DNA of 64,000 nt from Sinohyriopsis cumingii (lineage: Eukaryota; Mollusca; Bivalvia; Unionida; Unionidae), in the NCBI GenBank assembly GCA_028554795.2, contig CM068839.1, forward strand, positions 90,740,182 to 90,804,181, in the 5' to 3' direction. Under the pieces are notes generated by a model, which was not told where the DNA came from, ran no database searches, and saw nothing but the letters and a program-made list of their open reading frames with translations. The first letter of the stretch is position 1, and each line of letters begins with the position of its first letter. The position numbers and the translations under genes were made by a program. Below, in pieces: positions 8,515-19,724 of the stretch.

Positions 8515-9234
8515 ATGGTTACCTCTGCTCCCTATTCCTCTACTGTCAAAGTCATCGACGAACACTTAGATCGTGCCAGTTGGGAGGCTTTGTATCTTCG
8601 CCATCCCTTTAACATGCTCATTGCTGGACCTAGCGGTTCAGTCAAAACCGAATTCGTCAAACGTTTGATCGAACATAAACATCATTTGATCGATCGGCCA
8701 CCTCAGCGGATCGTGTGGTGTTACAAAGAGTGGCAATCGGCGTACAGCCTCTTGCGCGAAAGTCAAGGCGATTCCATCGTGTTTGTGGAAGGCATTCCTA
8801 AAGAAGACGACGGCATCGTCTCTGACTCCTGTCAAATCCATTTGGTCATTTTCGACGACATGTTAGGAGAAGACGAAGAAGAAATTAAACTGTGGTTCAC
8901 GCGCAAAGGGCATCACCGTAATGCCAGTGTTGTTTACATCACCCAAAATTTGTTTCAACAAAGTAAAGCCCATCGCACCATCAGTCTTAATGCGCATTAC
9001 GTGGTCTTGTTTAAAAGCTCTCGAGATAAATCGCAAGTGCAAGTCTTAGCCAAACAATTAGGAACACCTTGGCTGACTCAGGCGTACGACGATGCCACTC
9101 AAACGCCACACGCCTATTTACTCGTCGATTTGAAACCTACGACCCCCGAGGATTTGCGATTTCGTACCCACTTGTTTCACCACTGGTGCCAAGACGGAGG
9201 GCCTGTCCTGTGCACGTCTCCGTCCTCGACTTAA
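8515..9234 (+). CDS. FtsK/HerA-type genome-packaging ATPase with altered Walker A
   Basis: A 239-residue frame, normal in length for the Polinton packaging ATPase, which would pump DNA into the capsid. The P-loop is GPSGSVKTEF (about residues 38-47), Walker B is LVIFDDM (about 106-112), and ITQNLF (about 142-147) fits the following sensor strand. The P-loop is abnormal: the Gly before Lys-Thr is Val (GTC, one base from GGC), which should impair nucleotide binding. The frame has no stop, so the gene looks intact but probably encodes an inactive enzyme. It has its own TATA box at 8461. Confidence 0.85.
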   Translation: MVTSAPYSSTVKVIDEHLDRASWEALYLRHPFNMLIAGPSGSVKTEFVKRLIEHKHHLIDRPPQRIVWCYKEWQSAYSLLRESQGDSIVFVEGIPKEDDGIVSDSCQIHLVIFDDMLGEDEEEIKLWFTRKGHHRNASVVYITQNLFQQSKAHRTISLNAHYVVLFKSSRDKSQVQVLAKQLGTPWLTQAYDDATQTPHAYLLVDLKPTTPEDLRFRTHLFHHWCQDGGPVLCTSPSST

Positions 9235-9254
9235 TTTCACTCCACAAAAAAATC

Positions 9255-9262
9255 TATAAAAA
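9255..9262 (+). promoter_or_regulatory. TATA box of the basic core-like gene
   Basis: TATAAAAA lies 39-46 bp before the ATG at 9301. Confidence 0.5.
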
Positions 9263-9300
9263 CCTCAGACCCTTTTTCGTCTGTCTCACACATTTTGAAC

Positions 9301-10252
9301 ATGACGTCCCTTCAGTCGCATCTTCCCGTCAAATTGATTCGTGCCTTGTATGGCATCAGTCGAGAAAAATCCACAAATACGAGCTCGTGTCTTAGAAGCT
9401 AGTCTCAAAGAAGTCTTACGATGGTTCACGGTGACGGCACGTCAATTACTGTAAGGAATCATTCAGATTCCTCATCAAACCAAACGCTTTTTCGATCGAA
9501 ACAAAGTCGCTTTGGTCCAACTGGCCGATCCCCGCATTGACACTCAAACCAAAAAACAAATCATTTTGAAACCTGGAGGGAGCGGTACTCTAGGAGGGGT
9601 CATCATTCGCTCTCTCTTAAGATGGGATCCTAATGCCCCCAAACTTCTCCCCAAGGAAAAAGTCCAACGAAGCTCCAAGAAGAAGAAAAAGACCAGGTCC
9701 CCAAGAAGGAGAACTTCTCCAGTGGCGGGACCCTCCTCTTACCAGACACCACCCCGGAAAAAGAAAAGAAGCCCCCAGAAAAAGAAACAGAGAAAAAGTC
9801 CCCAGAAAAGGAAAAGCCCACAGAAGAAAACTACTCGCAAGAGAGGCACTTCTTCGGCCAGGACGCAACCTTACACTCGCAAACCACGACCTGCCACGGC
9901 GGTGACTGCGTCTCCGGCAGCCTCAAGTTCATCCACTTCTCCGTTGATGACACCAAGAACTGAAGAGTACTTGGAGACGTTGATCACACCAAGAACATCT
10001 CCGTTGATGACCCCAAAAAGAACTTCCCCAGTGGCAGGACCTTCCAATTTAGTGGCAGTGGCTGCTGCTCACAAAGTACCTTCTCCCAAAATCAAAGTTC
10101 AAGAAAGATCGGGCATGTTACAAAGTTTACTGGATTTGTCCAAGGAAGAACTGGCTCGATTTAGTCCGTTGCGTACCCCTGCACGACGTGTCATGCCTGT
10201 CCTCAAATTGATACGACGTAAAGACAATCAGTGGCGACGCGTTCCAGTATAA
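9301..10252 (+). pseudogene. Lys/Arg/Ser/Pro-rich core-like protein, broken
   Basis: The ATG at 9301 fits the upstream TATA box, but the frame shifts near 9360 and meets a TAA at 9452-9454. The shifted frame then runs open to 10252. The N-terminal part is a compact folded-looking domain; a Gly-rich patch (LKPGGSGTLGG, about 9568-9600) follows, then about 130 residues dominated by SPQKK and RRRTSP-like repeats and two TSPLMTP repeats, and finally a conserved-looking C-terminus. Its charge and its place beside the ATPase suggest a DNA-condensing virion core protein, as adenoviruses have. I do not recognise the family with certainty. The stop codon at 10250-10252 lies within the next gene's TATA box. 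Confidence 0.55.
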
Positions 10253-10258
10253 AAAAGG
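10248..10258 (+). promoter_or_regulatory. TATA box overlapping the core-like gene's stop codon
   Basis: TATAAAAAAGG contains the TAA stop (10250-10252) of the upstream gene and lies 55-65 bp before the ATG at 10313. Confidence 0.55.
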
Positions 10259-10312
10259 CCTGTGACCAAGTCGGGGGTATCAGTGTTTTTTGGTGCTCCT
10301 GAAGACTCAAAG

Positions 10313-10529
10313 ATGTCACCCTCCAGAAAACCCCAAGGAAAGAAAAGGAAAGGATTACCACCACGTTTAGTCAAACATGGGGACATGTTATCTGTCCTGT
10401 CCAAAGCTTCTCCACCTCTACGAAAAAGACTCATTCCATCGGCCTCCAAAGAGGTTATCGATACCGTGTGCGAATGCTGTTTGAACGTCTTGAAAGGCAC
10501 GATCCCTTTGTCCAAACACCAGAAACAAT
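10313..10529 (+). pseudogene. 5' half of a small Polinton protein split by the nested element
   Basis: The ATG at 10313 opens a frame for a Lys-rich N-terminus and a helical segment, EVIDTVCECCLNVLKGTIPL, of a type that recurs in Polinton/adintovirus small proteins. The nested element enters after base 10529, so the frame now ends in the insert at a TAG (10529-10531). The 3' half resumes at 27132. The two halves add up to 387 bp, a whole number of codons (128 residues and a stop), and the phase is kept when the insert and one target copy are left out. The gene was therefore intact when it was hit. Confidence 0.75.
10524..10529. repeat. Target-site duplication, left copy (AACAAT)
   Basis: AACAAT directly precedes the AGTAGT terminus and is repeated at 27126-27131. 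Six base pairs is the standard Polinton duplication length. Confidence 0.9.
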
Positions 10530-10870
10530 AGTAGTATATGGGGTCACCCTAGCGTCAAGTGGACTTACCATGCAAAAACAGTCGATTCACTCTGGCGTCA
10601 AGGGGAATTTAACATGGGAAATTTTAACATGGATGGAACTGTAGAGCGTCAAGGGGAATTGAACATGGAAATTGAACAGGACCGGTACTTTAACGTCAAT
10701 GGGACTTTAACGTTAAAATATGGGGTTTGCACTTTGTCGTAAATGGAAATTGAACATGGGAATGTCACCTGGATGTCAATGGGAATTGAACTTTGGGTGA
10801 CGTCATGAGGTTTATAGGGTCAAAACATTTTATAGGGATTTTAATGTATTTGTAAGGACAAAGGGTAGAT
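10530..10870. repeat. Left terminus with iterated subterminal motif
   Basis: After the AGTAGT end, a degenerate motif close to GTCAANGGGAATTNAACATGG recurs about six times between 10580 and 10800. No gene is present. It is mirrored at 26785-27125. A related motif occurs in the right end of the outer Polinton, so it is probably a family-specific replication or integrase-binding region. Confidence 0.6.
10798..10805. promoter_or_regulatory. CRE palindrome in left terminus
   Basis: TGACGTCA, the same octamer as at 259-266, mirrored at 26850-26857. Confidence 0.45.
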
Positions 10871-11349
10871 AGGGACAAACATACAAATACACATTTAAAC
10901 ACACAGAAAAGACGACAGAAATGTTCTAAAACAAACCTCACAGAGAGAATAGAGGCTCGAAAAAGAAAAGTCTATTGTATGGATTCAAAACATTTATTCA
11001 AGTATATACATGGGCTCTCTGGCCTGTGCTTTGGTCTAAGCACTATCCATTTAATACATAAACATTTCTACATCAAACAAACCTATTTACTAGTTATTTA
11101 GTTCTTGGCTCTAGTAAACCTGTTTACATTTAATGTTCATTTATAAGAAAAAGCTAACACAAAACAAGTAACATGCAATCAAATAGGACAAAGTTCATGT
11201 TTCTCTCTCTCTATTCGTCTCACACGTTGTTAAAAATCTGGTCAGCTAGCACTTGTGTCCCAGCGTAGATATTTCCCATCACTTAATCCGTTTCATTCAT
11301 AAATCGGCTGTTATATCCATCGTGCTAGGTACACTTATCAGTAAGCAGA
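10871..11349 (-). other. 3' noncoding stretch with poly(A) signal, left arm
   Basis: No gene. AATAAA on the minus strand at 10993-10998 probably ends transcripts of the gene at 11350-11868. Confidence 0.5.
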
Positions 11350-11868
11350 TCAAGTGCAGTCATCGTCTTCTTCCCATGGAGGTACAATGTATACCATATG
11401 AATGGTTACTTTTCCTTCGTTGATGTCAAATTTTCCTCTCATCGACTGCACGTCTTCAATAGCCCTAAAAAGTTTGGACGAAGTTATTTCTGCAGGTGTG
11501 CTAAATCCGAGACATACAGGTGAGTTCAAACTGTCGCGATACATAGATAGGCTCAAACGACCTCGATCTTTGACTTGGCAATGACATTTGAGTTCCTCTA
11601 ACAGTGAGTCAAGTAGGTCCGTAATGAAACCTGCTACTTCCTCGGCTGAAATGTCAGACGCGAAGTCTCTAAATTTCACCGTGTAGGTATAAGTTGTCGT
11701 TCTAAATTTTCTTGAGGTCGCTGTCTGAGTCATTTGGATGCTAAAATACTCCTGTAGGTCTACTGAATCCTTTCCCTTCTTGGACGCACTTTGCTGCGAC
11801 GGTATGGTAGTGAAAGAGGTCAGTGATGTTTGTTCCTTCTCTTTTTTCATCTGCGTAGAGTGATTCAT
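11350..11868 (-). CDS. Stand-alone copy of the polymerase N-terminal domain, left arm
   Basis: Mirror of 25787-26305, with the same 172-residue protein. It aligns with about residues 50-190 of the element's PolB, sharing SRKFRTT, YTYTVKF, the SLLEELK/SLLTTLK helix and the FSTPAE/FSRPAE motif. It ends in an acidic tail, EEDDDCT. The frame is intact although the polymerase beside it is broken. See the right-arm copy. Confidence 0.7.
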   Translation of the reverse strand: MNHSTQMKKEKEQTSLTSFTTIPSQQSASKKGKDSVDLQEYFSIQMTQTATSRKFRTTTYTYTVKFRDFASDISAEEVAGFITDLLDSLLEELKCHCQVKDRGRLSLSMYRDSLNSPVCLGFSTPAEITSSKLFRAIEDVQSMRGKFDINEGKVTIHMVYIVPPWEEDDDCT

Positions 11869-12065
11869 CTTTCTCGTTGCTTGTCCTCGCAATGAAGTGT
11901 CGTTCTTGGAAGTCGTCCCTTTTTATACTGGGTGATATCAGTATGTCCATAAGGTAAAGTTTTGTGGTCTGGAAGTTTCACTAGCTGCACGTAGTTTGTC
12001 ATGGCGTTAGTACATAAATAACTAAGATGTGTTACTGCATTGGTGATGTGATAGTGAGGCAAAGA
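11869..12065 (-). pseudogene. Polymerase C-terminal fragment carrying a promoter, left arm
   Basis: Mirror of 25590-25786. It encodes a diverged copy of the PolB C-terminus (KLPDHKTLPYGH against RLPNHFTLPYGH) and holds the TATA box (minus strand, about 11918-11927) of the stand-alone domain gene. Confidence 0.6.
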
Positions 12066-12137
12066 ATCACACCCGAGTTTCTCGTTGGACTTGAGTCTTA
12101 CGCTCTATACTTGCTGTTTGAAGGGATTCATTTTTTC

Positions 12138-15100
12138 TCAATTGGTCTTAGTAGTGACAATGAACTGTTGGTCTTGGACGTTGTCCTTTTTTATATGCTG
12201 ACCAATATTGATGTGACCGTACGGCAAAGTAAAGTGGTTGGGAAGTCGCACTCGCTTCTGGTACACGATTTGATAGACTTTTTCCAAGGGTCGACTGACG
12301 ATGTGGTGAGTGGGTAAACGTACAATCTTGTTCGGCTGGTAGGTGGTCACTTTAAGGTTTGCATCCTCTCCAGACTGCAAGGCTTCTTTCAATACGCCAA
12401 AGTTGACCACACGACTGGTACGATAATTCAGAGTCAATCCTTTCACTTTACACTCTGTGTGCACTTCTCCTTGTGGGTCCCGGTATTCGTAGCCGTAATT
12501 TTTAGGACCGCCACTCGCGAAACTTAGAATCTTGTCGTCAGGATGTTCGTCTGTCCAGGCTCCTAAACGGTCTCCTTCGATGTTAGGGTGTTGCTGACCC
12601 GGTCGATCGATGTAGATGCAACTGTCCGTGTCAAAGTACAGGACGCGATCCCCTAACAGTTCTAAAGATTCGTACAATTTTAAGCGAGCATGAGCTGTCA
12701 CGTAAGCCGCAATGATGACATTTCCAAAAGGGTCGTCTTGTACAAAGTCCAGATCTTCTTCGTAATTGACCAAGATTAAATTCTCTCGAACGACGTCCAC
12801 GTGTTTCATGTATTTGGTTTTGTCGTGAATCATCTGGAAGTAGCGGGAAGGTTCTGTCAAATATTCCGTCTTGGGTAAACACGGTCGTTGTGCCATTTTA
12901 CCCCACAAGCAATTTAACATCACTTTGGCAAACGATCGCCTGCCTTCGTTTTTCTCGATGTGGTCTAAAGTGATGCCTTCTTGTTCCCGGTATTTCTCTT
13001 TGAATTTTATTTGGTCTTCGGGAGTGTGACACCAGGAAGGATAGCCGCTGGCTTCTTGCTTCAGTTTCAAAAAGGCATCCACGTAGTCTGCGAAAATGCC
13101 TTTCTGAGTAGGGTCACCCTTGTGGTATTGTTGTGTCTTGGGAAAGTGGCAAATTTCGTACACTTCTAACAGTTGGTATCCCATGTCCATAGCTTTGAAC
13201 AATTATACGCTGACCCAGGTTCCCGTCAAGGCCCGTTCTTCCTGGGTGTGCTGACAAGGCTGATCTTGGTTGCACGTTTCGGCACAAGTACGGCACAAGG
13301 GAAACATCAGTTTGCCTTGACAATGGTGAGGTAAGACGGGATGGTATAGGTTCGTGGGAGGCAAAACTTTGCACTTGATCAAGCCTTCGTATTGTCGAAT
13401 GTTGACCAGGTCGATGTGTTCCGTCAGCAATCACGGGTGCCCTGTAGGAAAGTGACAATATTTGCACACGTAGGGATACAGCGAACACACATCCAAGTAT
13501 TTGATTTCTTCTCCTTTCTCTTCGTCGGCTTGGTACAGCAAACAGGTGGCATTGGTCCTTCCTCCGTACAAACTATCCCTCGGGTTCAGGGGGTCCATCA
13601 GCTTGTAACTTTCCACGACACGTTTAAACTCGGGATCGATTTTCAAACGGTGATCGTATTCGTGTTCCCACATTTCCACCACTTGGTATCCTTGCTGTTC
13701 TAACTTCAAGCGTCGCTGACAAGTGTCCTGGTACAGGTCTTCCATGGTCCGTTGTAAAAACTGATTTTTAGTGTCACGGTCAGGGTAGCAGACGGGACAT
13801 CCGTGAAATAAGCAACCGTTAAACTCATACACGATCTTGGGGTTTTTTAAGTCCCAGCCATCGACCGAATACGTTCCGATGGTCCTTTCGCCTCCTCCGT
13901 TGCGGGCATGCTGAATCCATTTGCCTTCCTTGTCGCACAAGTAATGTAACCAGCGTAGGGCTTTGACCGAGTATTGACGCTTGACATAGTTGGTCGTTTG
14001 AGGACTGATGACAGCCACGGTCTTTTGAGGCATGAATCGTTGGCGGTACACTAAGGAACACGCTTTGGCAATGGTGCAAGCTTCTTTCAAAGGATCGACC
14101 CCTCCGTGTTCCATGAACAGTTCTCGAAATTTTCCACAGCAACGTCGTAAAATGTCCACGTCGGAACGACAATACTTTAACATTCCTTCCTGAAAGTCGA
14201 AGGGGTCAGAGGCATGAGCCTGGTACCAAGCGTAGAAATCTTCTCTTTGTTCGGTACGCATGTTGTCGGGGTCGTAATAGTGAGCCTCAGGCAAATGGGG
14301 TAGAACGGCATGTTGATTGGCTTCCGTATTGAAAAAGTGTGGAAAGTACCCTTTAGCCATTTCTGTCATTCCAAACGTTTTAGGCATTCGACTCAAAGGT
14401 ATGGCCAAGTAACTCATCGAATCTTTAAGCTGCACTTGTCCCACTCGCATGAAAATGATTTTGGCTCCGTTCAAAGTGACTTTAGGACGTTCGGTGCCAT
14501 GTTCCGTATAGTACCTCAAAAGAAACTGTCCATCGTATCCGGAGAAATTGTGAGCCATCACTGTGGCATGGCGATGACAATCTCGGTAACGTTCGATGTC
14601 CTCTTTGCTCCATGTCTTGTCGATGGGGTCTAAGACCCATTTGGCAAAATCTTCTAGCGTCTTTGGTCCTCGAAAGATTTTTCACGCCCTCCAGGAATTT
14701 TGCTGCAGTGAGGGCAACAACTGAAGATAGGTTCTTGAATACACTTCTCGCACGCTCGATGAGCCACGCAGAAATTAGGAATGTGAATGCCAGTCTCTTG
14801 CATGCATTCGAAATCGAAAAAGATGAAATTGCCTTTCTTCTTGTGACCGTCCTCTTTCTCTGGTGGGGGTTGGTATTTTTGCACGTAACATTCGTGTTCC
14901 AAGTCCACGATGTGGTGACAAATGTGACATTTTTTCTTTCTGAACATATGTGTGCCTTGACACTATTGGTACGTATGCCTTGTCCACACGCGGGGCACAA
15001 TCTCAGCAGTTGACAAGCGCATTTCTTCTGTGAACCTTGCGTCTTCAAGTGTTGTTGGTAACAGGTAGGGCTAACAAACGTGCGCAGACAAGTTGAACAA

Positions 15101-16233
15101 GGCACTGGTTCTTCGCTCAGACAGGGTTGAGAGGCCAAACATCCTGAGCATTTCCATCCACAATGTTTGTGTTGCTCTCGATTATTATAACCATAGTCAC
15201 ATTTCTCACAATAATAAACATATCCCAGGAATCCAGTGATACTGGTAATGGTATCGAAATGTTGATCGTGATGATAAAGGTGAATGTATTTTCCGTCCTT
15301 AAAATCTTGGCCTCGAAACAACAGAGGCCCGCACATTTCTTGAGGGTGCACTTTCAAGGTGTAGCGTGGAGCTAGGGCATCTTTCAATTTTTGCATCTCA
15401 GGAATGCCACAGGGTGTGTCTTTGGACAGTCCGGCTTGTTGTAACAGGAGTTCTACTTCATTTCGTTGTTTGGCTCGGTCGGATTGTTGAATAGTTTTCC
15501 AGGTTCTTTTCCATTCTACCGTGTCGTTCTTGTTGGCATAGGTTCGTCCCACCACGATGGCACGGGCTAAACACATCTGGTCATGAGGGTTGTTAATTCG
15601 GACGAGACTTGTTTTGGTGTTGCGAAGGTCGTCCACCAATAAGACCTTTTTGCGTCCTATTTCTTGAGGAAGAGAGACCTGAGCCATTTTCAGTGTGGTT
15701 TTACCATCGCTGATGTCAAACTTGTCATTGGATTGTTGCACCTGTTGTATCTTGTCCATGACTTTGGAAGGGGTCAGTTCTGCGGGTCTGCTAAACTCGA
15801 TCCAAACAGGGGATTTCAAGCTGTCGTGTTGTATGGATAGTGTCAAGCGATCGTCTTCTTTGGGTTGACATTGTCGCTTGAGTGTGGTGAGCAAAGAATC
15901 CCACATCTCGGTGATGAACTCTTCTGCTTTCTCCAACGGTACGTCGGACTTGAAACCTTTAAACTTCACCGTGTAGGTGTAAGCCGTGGTTCTAAATTTT
16001 CTAGAGGAGCGCTTTTCCGTCTCTCGAATGTGATAGTACTTTTCAGGGTTGACTGGTGAACTTTGGTTTGGAGTAGACTCTCTCTGTCTCGTCGCAGACG
16101 TGGAAGGTGTTGGTTCAGGTTCGCTCATGTCTTCTATTTGAGCGAACACTTCTTTTCGTGTGTGAGGCGATACGTCACTTCGCTGCCTCTTACGTTCTTC
16201 TTCTCTCTCACTGAAATCGTGCGATCGTTTCAT
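12138..16233 (-). pseudogene. polB: Family B DNA polymerase of the nested element, left arm, broken
   Basis: Mirror of the copy at 21422-25517, with the same zinc region, exonuclease motifs I-III and polymerase motifs A-C. It carries the same three lesions (two frameshifts in the zinc/exonuclease part and a TGA between motif A and the palm) plus a private one: a TAA at 13203-13205 where the right arm has GAA. The shared lesions predate formation of the palindrome, or were copied across by gene conversion; the private one came later. The ATG at 16231-16233 is preceded by a TATA box at about 16279-16285. Confidence 0.92.
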
Positions 16234-16546
16234 CTCGATTGCTGATTCAGAAATGATTTAACCAAGTTCATTCTTTCCATATATACCCTCTCTACCTCTC
16301 GTTGTGACAATGACTTGGTATATTTCACAAGGCAAGTAAAAGCCAAGCATATAGGAACCCAACGACAGCGTTGCGTCTTAAACACCTCATGCATCTTGAC
16401 GACCCTTCGATTCAAACCCTACCACGAAAGAAAATAGTTGCAAGAAAAATAAAACAGACAGTTGGTGTCTTCAAGAGAGCTAGAGACGGCACTGTGTCGC
16501 TGGGACACGTACGTACGTACTCCAGAAAACTACGCTACTCGACAAC
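16234..16546 (-). promoter_or_regulatory. Polymerase promoter region, left arm
   Basis: It holds a TATATAT box (about 16279-16285, minus strand) 46-52 bp before the polymerase ATG. The rest has no supported gene and includes a short (ACGT)n stretch near 16508. Confidence 0.5.
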
Positions 16547-17930
16547 GTGAGTGTGCTTGTCAAAATGTTTGAATAAGGTTAAAAATGTTTGTCAGTTTCA
16601 AAACGCGAACCAGTACTGTGTCCGTTTAATATTTGATGTGGCAAGAAGAAATGGTACAATACGCAACAAAGGGTTTGTACGTTTACACTCCAATCTGTCT
16701 GTACTGCAATGGTAACAGCGCTCTTGCGTTGGCATTATTTTGCCACACTAATTTTTAAATAAAACAATGCATCACTCATCATAAACGATTTCATTGGCTA
16801 TACTTATTTTCTTACCGCTTTCGCTTCGAATTGACTTCAATACCTTTTCGCACAGCGACAAGATCGGACGTGTTTTTTTATTCTGCGTCTGGTCGCTACA
16901 CTACTTGCCCTGAATTTACAACCAAACAATGTGTTACACATTGTAATTGACTTCATTGGCTAACCGATATTTTACACTTCTGTCTCTGTTGATGTGAGTG
17001 TGCTTGTCAAAATGTTTGAGTAAGATTAAAAATGTTTGTTAGTTTCAAAACGCGAACCAGTACTGTGGCCGTTTAATATTTGATGTGGCAAGAAGAAATG
17101 GTACAATACGCAACAAAGGGTTTGTATGTTTACACTCCAATCTGTCTGTACTGCAATGGTAACAGCGCTCTTGCGTTGGCATTATTTTGCCACACTACCT
17201 TAAAAAAAACCCCCAATGCATCACTCATCATAAACGATTTCATTGGCTAAACTTATTTTCTTACCGCTTTCGCTTCGAATTGACTTCAGTACCTTTTTGC
17301 ACAGCGACAAGATCGAACGTGTTTTTTTTAATTCTGCGGCTGGTCGCTACACTACTGTCAACAAGCCCTGAATTTACAACCAAACAATGTGTTACACATT
17401 GTAAGTGACTCCATTGGCTAACCGATATTTTACAATTCTGTCTCTATTGATGTGAGTGTGCTTGTCAAAATGTTTGAGTAAGATTAAAAATGTTTGTCAG
17501 TTTCAAAACGCGAACCAGTACTGTGGCAGTTTAATATTTGACGTGGCAAGAAGAAATGGTACAATACGCAACAAAGGGTTTGTACGTTTACACTCCAATC
17601 TGTCTGCACTGCAATGGTAATAGCACACTTGCGTTGGTATTATTTTGCCACACTACCTTTAATAAAACCCCAATGCATCACTCATCATAAACGATTTCAT
17701 TGGCTATACTTATTTTCTTACCGCTTTCGCTTCGAATTGACTTCAGTACCTTTTCGCACAGCGACAAGATCGGACGTGTTTTTTTTATTCTGCGTCTGGT
17801 CGCTACTCTACTTGCCCTGAATTTACAACCAAACAATGTGTTACACATTGTAAGTGACTTCATTGGTCAGTCGATATTTTCCATCGCCTTAGCTTCAAAT
17901 TGGTTTCACTTGTTATTCGCACCGTGAGAT
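16547..17930. repeat. Three tandem units of about 450 bp, left arm
   Basis: Units start at 16547, 16994 and 17452 with GTGAGTGTGCTTGTC, giving periods of 447 and 458 bp, followed by a partial fourth. Within each unit a CATTGGCT-led subunit with a Ser/Tyr-free, stop-rich sequence is itself partly duplicated. The units have no convincing coding content; short open frames in them are by-products of repetition. The array is mirrored at about 19725-21108. Homopolymer lengths differ between arms. Confidence 0.8.
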
Positions 17931-18814
17931 GATCAGACACGTTTTTCTGTACCTGACCATTAGTCACTTCACAAACAATAAAACTAAAACACAAATGATC
18001 ACGCCATGAGCGGCTCATGGAAATTATGTTAGTCATGTTACGAAATATAGCACGACTTGTTTGGATGTACTTTTCTGTGGTCACTCTTTAATTACATGCG
18101 TCTTCAGTTCACTCTTGTGATATTTTTTGTAAAGGGTGTATTTTTTCTATGGATGTGATTGTGTTATGTTCTATATGTTCTTTTATGTTTTCAGTGATTT
18201 TACTTTATATCTATATTTTAATTTAGATGTATAGACTATGTAGTCTGAAATAAAGAATTCTTATCTTATGTAAATGGAATGAGTGTTTCTTTGAAACTTT
18301 CATAAGGAAAATGTGCCATAAAAACAAACGTACGTGTCGTCATATTTTTAAAGTAGGAATACATGATCTCTCTCTCTCTCTCTCTCTCTCTCATTGTAGT
18401 TTTGATTTATACCCTAATGGAATATGTTCCCGTTTGAAGATACCTCTCCAAAATTGTGATCAGTAGTCACCATAATTACGTGAACTGTTCGTCATGTCAT
18501 TTTTTTCAAAAGTTTACACTCTAAAAAATTGTAGAACGATTTTTTTTCTTCCATCAGTAAATCTTTGTATGAAATAAAAGCTTGAGTTTGCACAATTCTG
18601 GTATCTTAACTTTATTCGGTTTTGAACTGCAATATGTCACGCAATTTTTTTCTTTTAACGTTAGATTTACAGTTTTTCAGAAAAAAAGACAATCACACGG
18701 CTTTTTTAAGAATGAAACAAATGACATTGCACTGTATAACCCTGCCTATGGTTAACTCTGAATTCTAAAGTCAAAACATGGGTTCAGGAAAAAATGTAAC
18801 AATGTTCGTCCTAT
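17931..18814. other. Inner noncoding segment of left arm
   Basis: No gene. It contains AATAAAGAATTCTTATCTTAT (near 18248), which resembles the 3' end of a non-LTR retrotransposon or SINE, and a (CT)n tract at about 18367-18392. The origin of this DNA, element or captured host, is unclear. Confidence 0.5.
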
Positions 18815-18836
18815 ATTCTCTCAGTTTACACTGAGG
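18815..18836. other. Axis of the 16.6-kb palindrome
   Basis: A 22-bp unpaired centre contains a small stem, CTCAG-TTTACA-CTGAG, itself a hairpin. On either side the arms match, so the full single strand could fold into one hairpin. Confidence 0.85.
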
Positions 18837-19724
18837 ATAGGACGAACATTGTTACATTTTTTCCTGAACCCATGTTTTGACTTTAGAATTCAGAGTTAAC
18901 CATAGGCAGGATTATACAGTGCAATGTCATTTGTTTCATTCTTAAAAAAGCCGTGTGATTGTCTTTTTTTCTGAAAAACTGTAAATCTAACGTTAAAAGA
19001 AAAAAATTGCGTGACATATTGCAGTTCCAAAACCGAATAAAGTTAAGATACCAGAATTGTGCAAACTCAAGCTTTTATTTCATACAAAGATTTACTGATG
19101 GAAGAAAAAAATCGTTCTACAATTTTTTAGAGTGTAAACTTTTGAAAAAAATGACATGACGAACAGTTCACGTAATTATGGTGACTACTGATCACAATTT
19201 TGGAGAGGTATCTTCAAACGGGAACATATTCCATTAGGGTATAAATCAAAACTACAATGAGAGAGAGAGAGAGAGAGAGATCATGTATTCCTACTTTAAA
19301 AATATGACGACACGTACGTTTGTTTTTATGGCACATTTTCCTCATGAAAGTTTCAAAGAAACACTCATTCCATTTACATAAGATAAGATAAGAATTCTTT
19401 ATTTCAGACTACATAGTCTATACATCTAAATTAAAATATAGATATAAAGTAAAATCACTGAAAACATAAAAGAACATATAGAACATAACACAATCACATC
19501 CATAGAAAAAATACACCCTTTACAAAAAATATCACAAGAGTGAACTGAAGACGCATGTAATTAAAGAGTGACCACAGAAAAGTACATCCAAACAAGTCGT
19601 GCTATATTTCGTAACATGACTAACATAATTTCCATGAGCCGCTCATGGCGTGATCATTTGTGTTTTAGTTTTATTGTTTGTGAAGTGACTAATGGTCAGG
19701 TACAGAAAAACGTGTCTGATCATC
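18837..19724. other. Inner noncoding segment of right arm
   Basis: Mirror of 17931-18814. No gene. (AG)n at about 19259-19280. Confidence 0.5.

Larger units (their letters stand above)
10530..18814. repeat. Left arm of the palindrome
   Basis: 8,285 bp, the reverse complement of 18837-27125 with about ten differences that I could spot. Most lie in the inner noncoding 2.5 kb; one, at 13203-13205, makes an extra stop in the polymerase of this arm only. Confidence 0.9.

Noticed and set aside
17187-17927. Short frames inside the 450-bp repeats
   Set aside because: They repeat because the DNA repeats; stops differ between units and no protein features are present.
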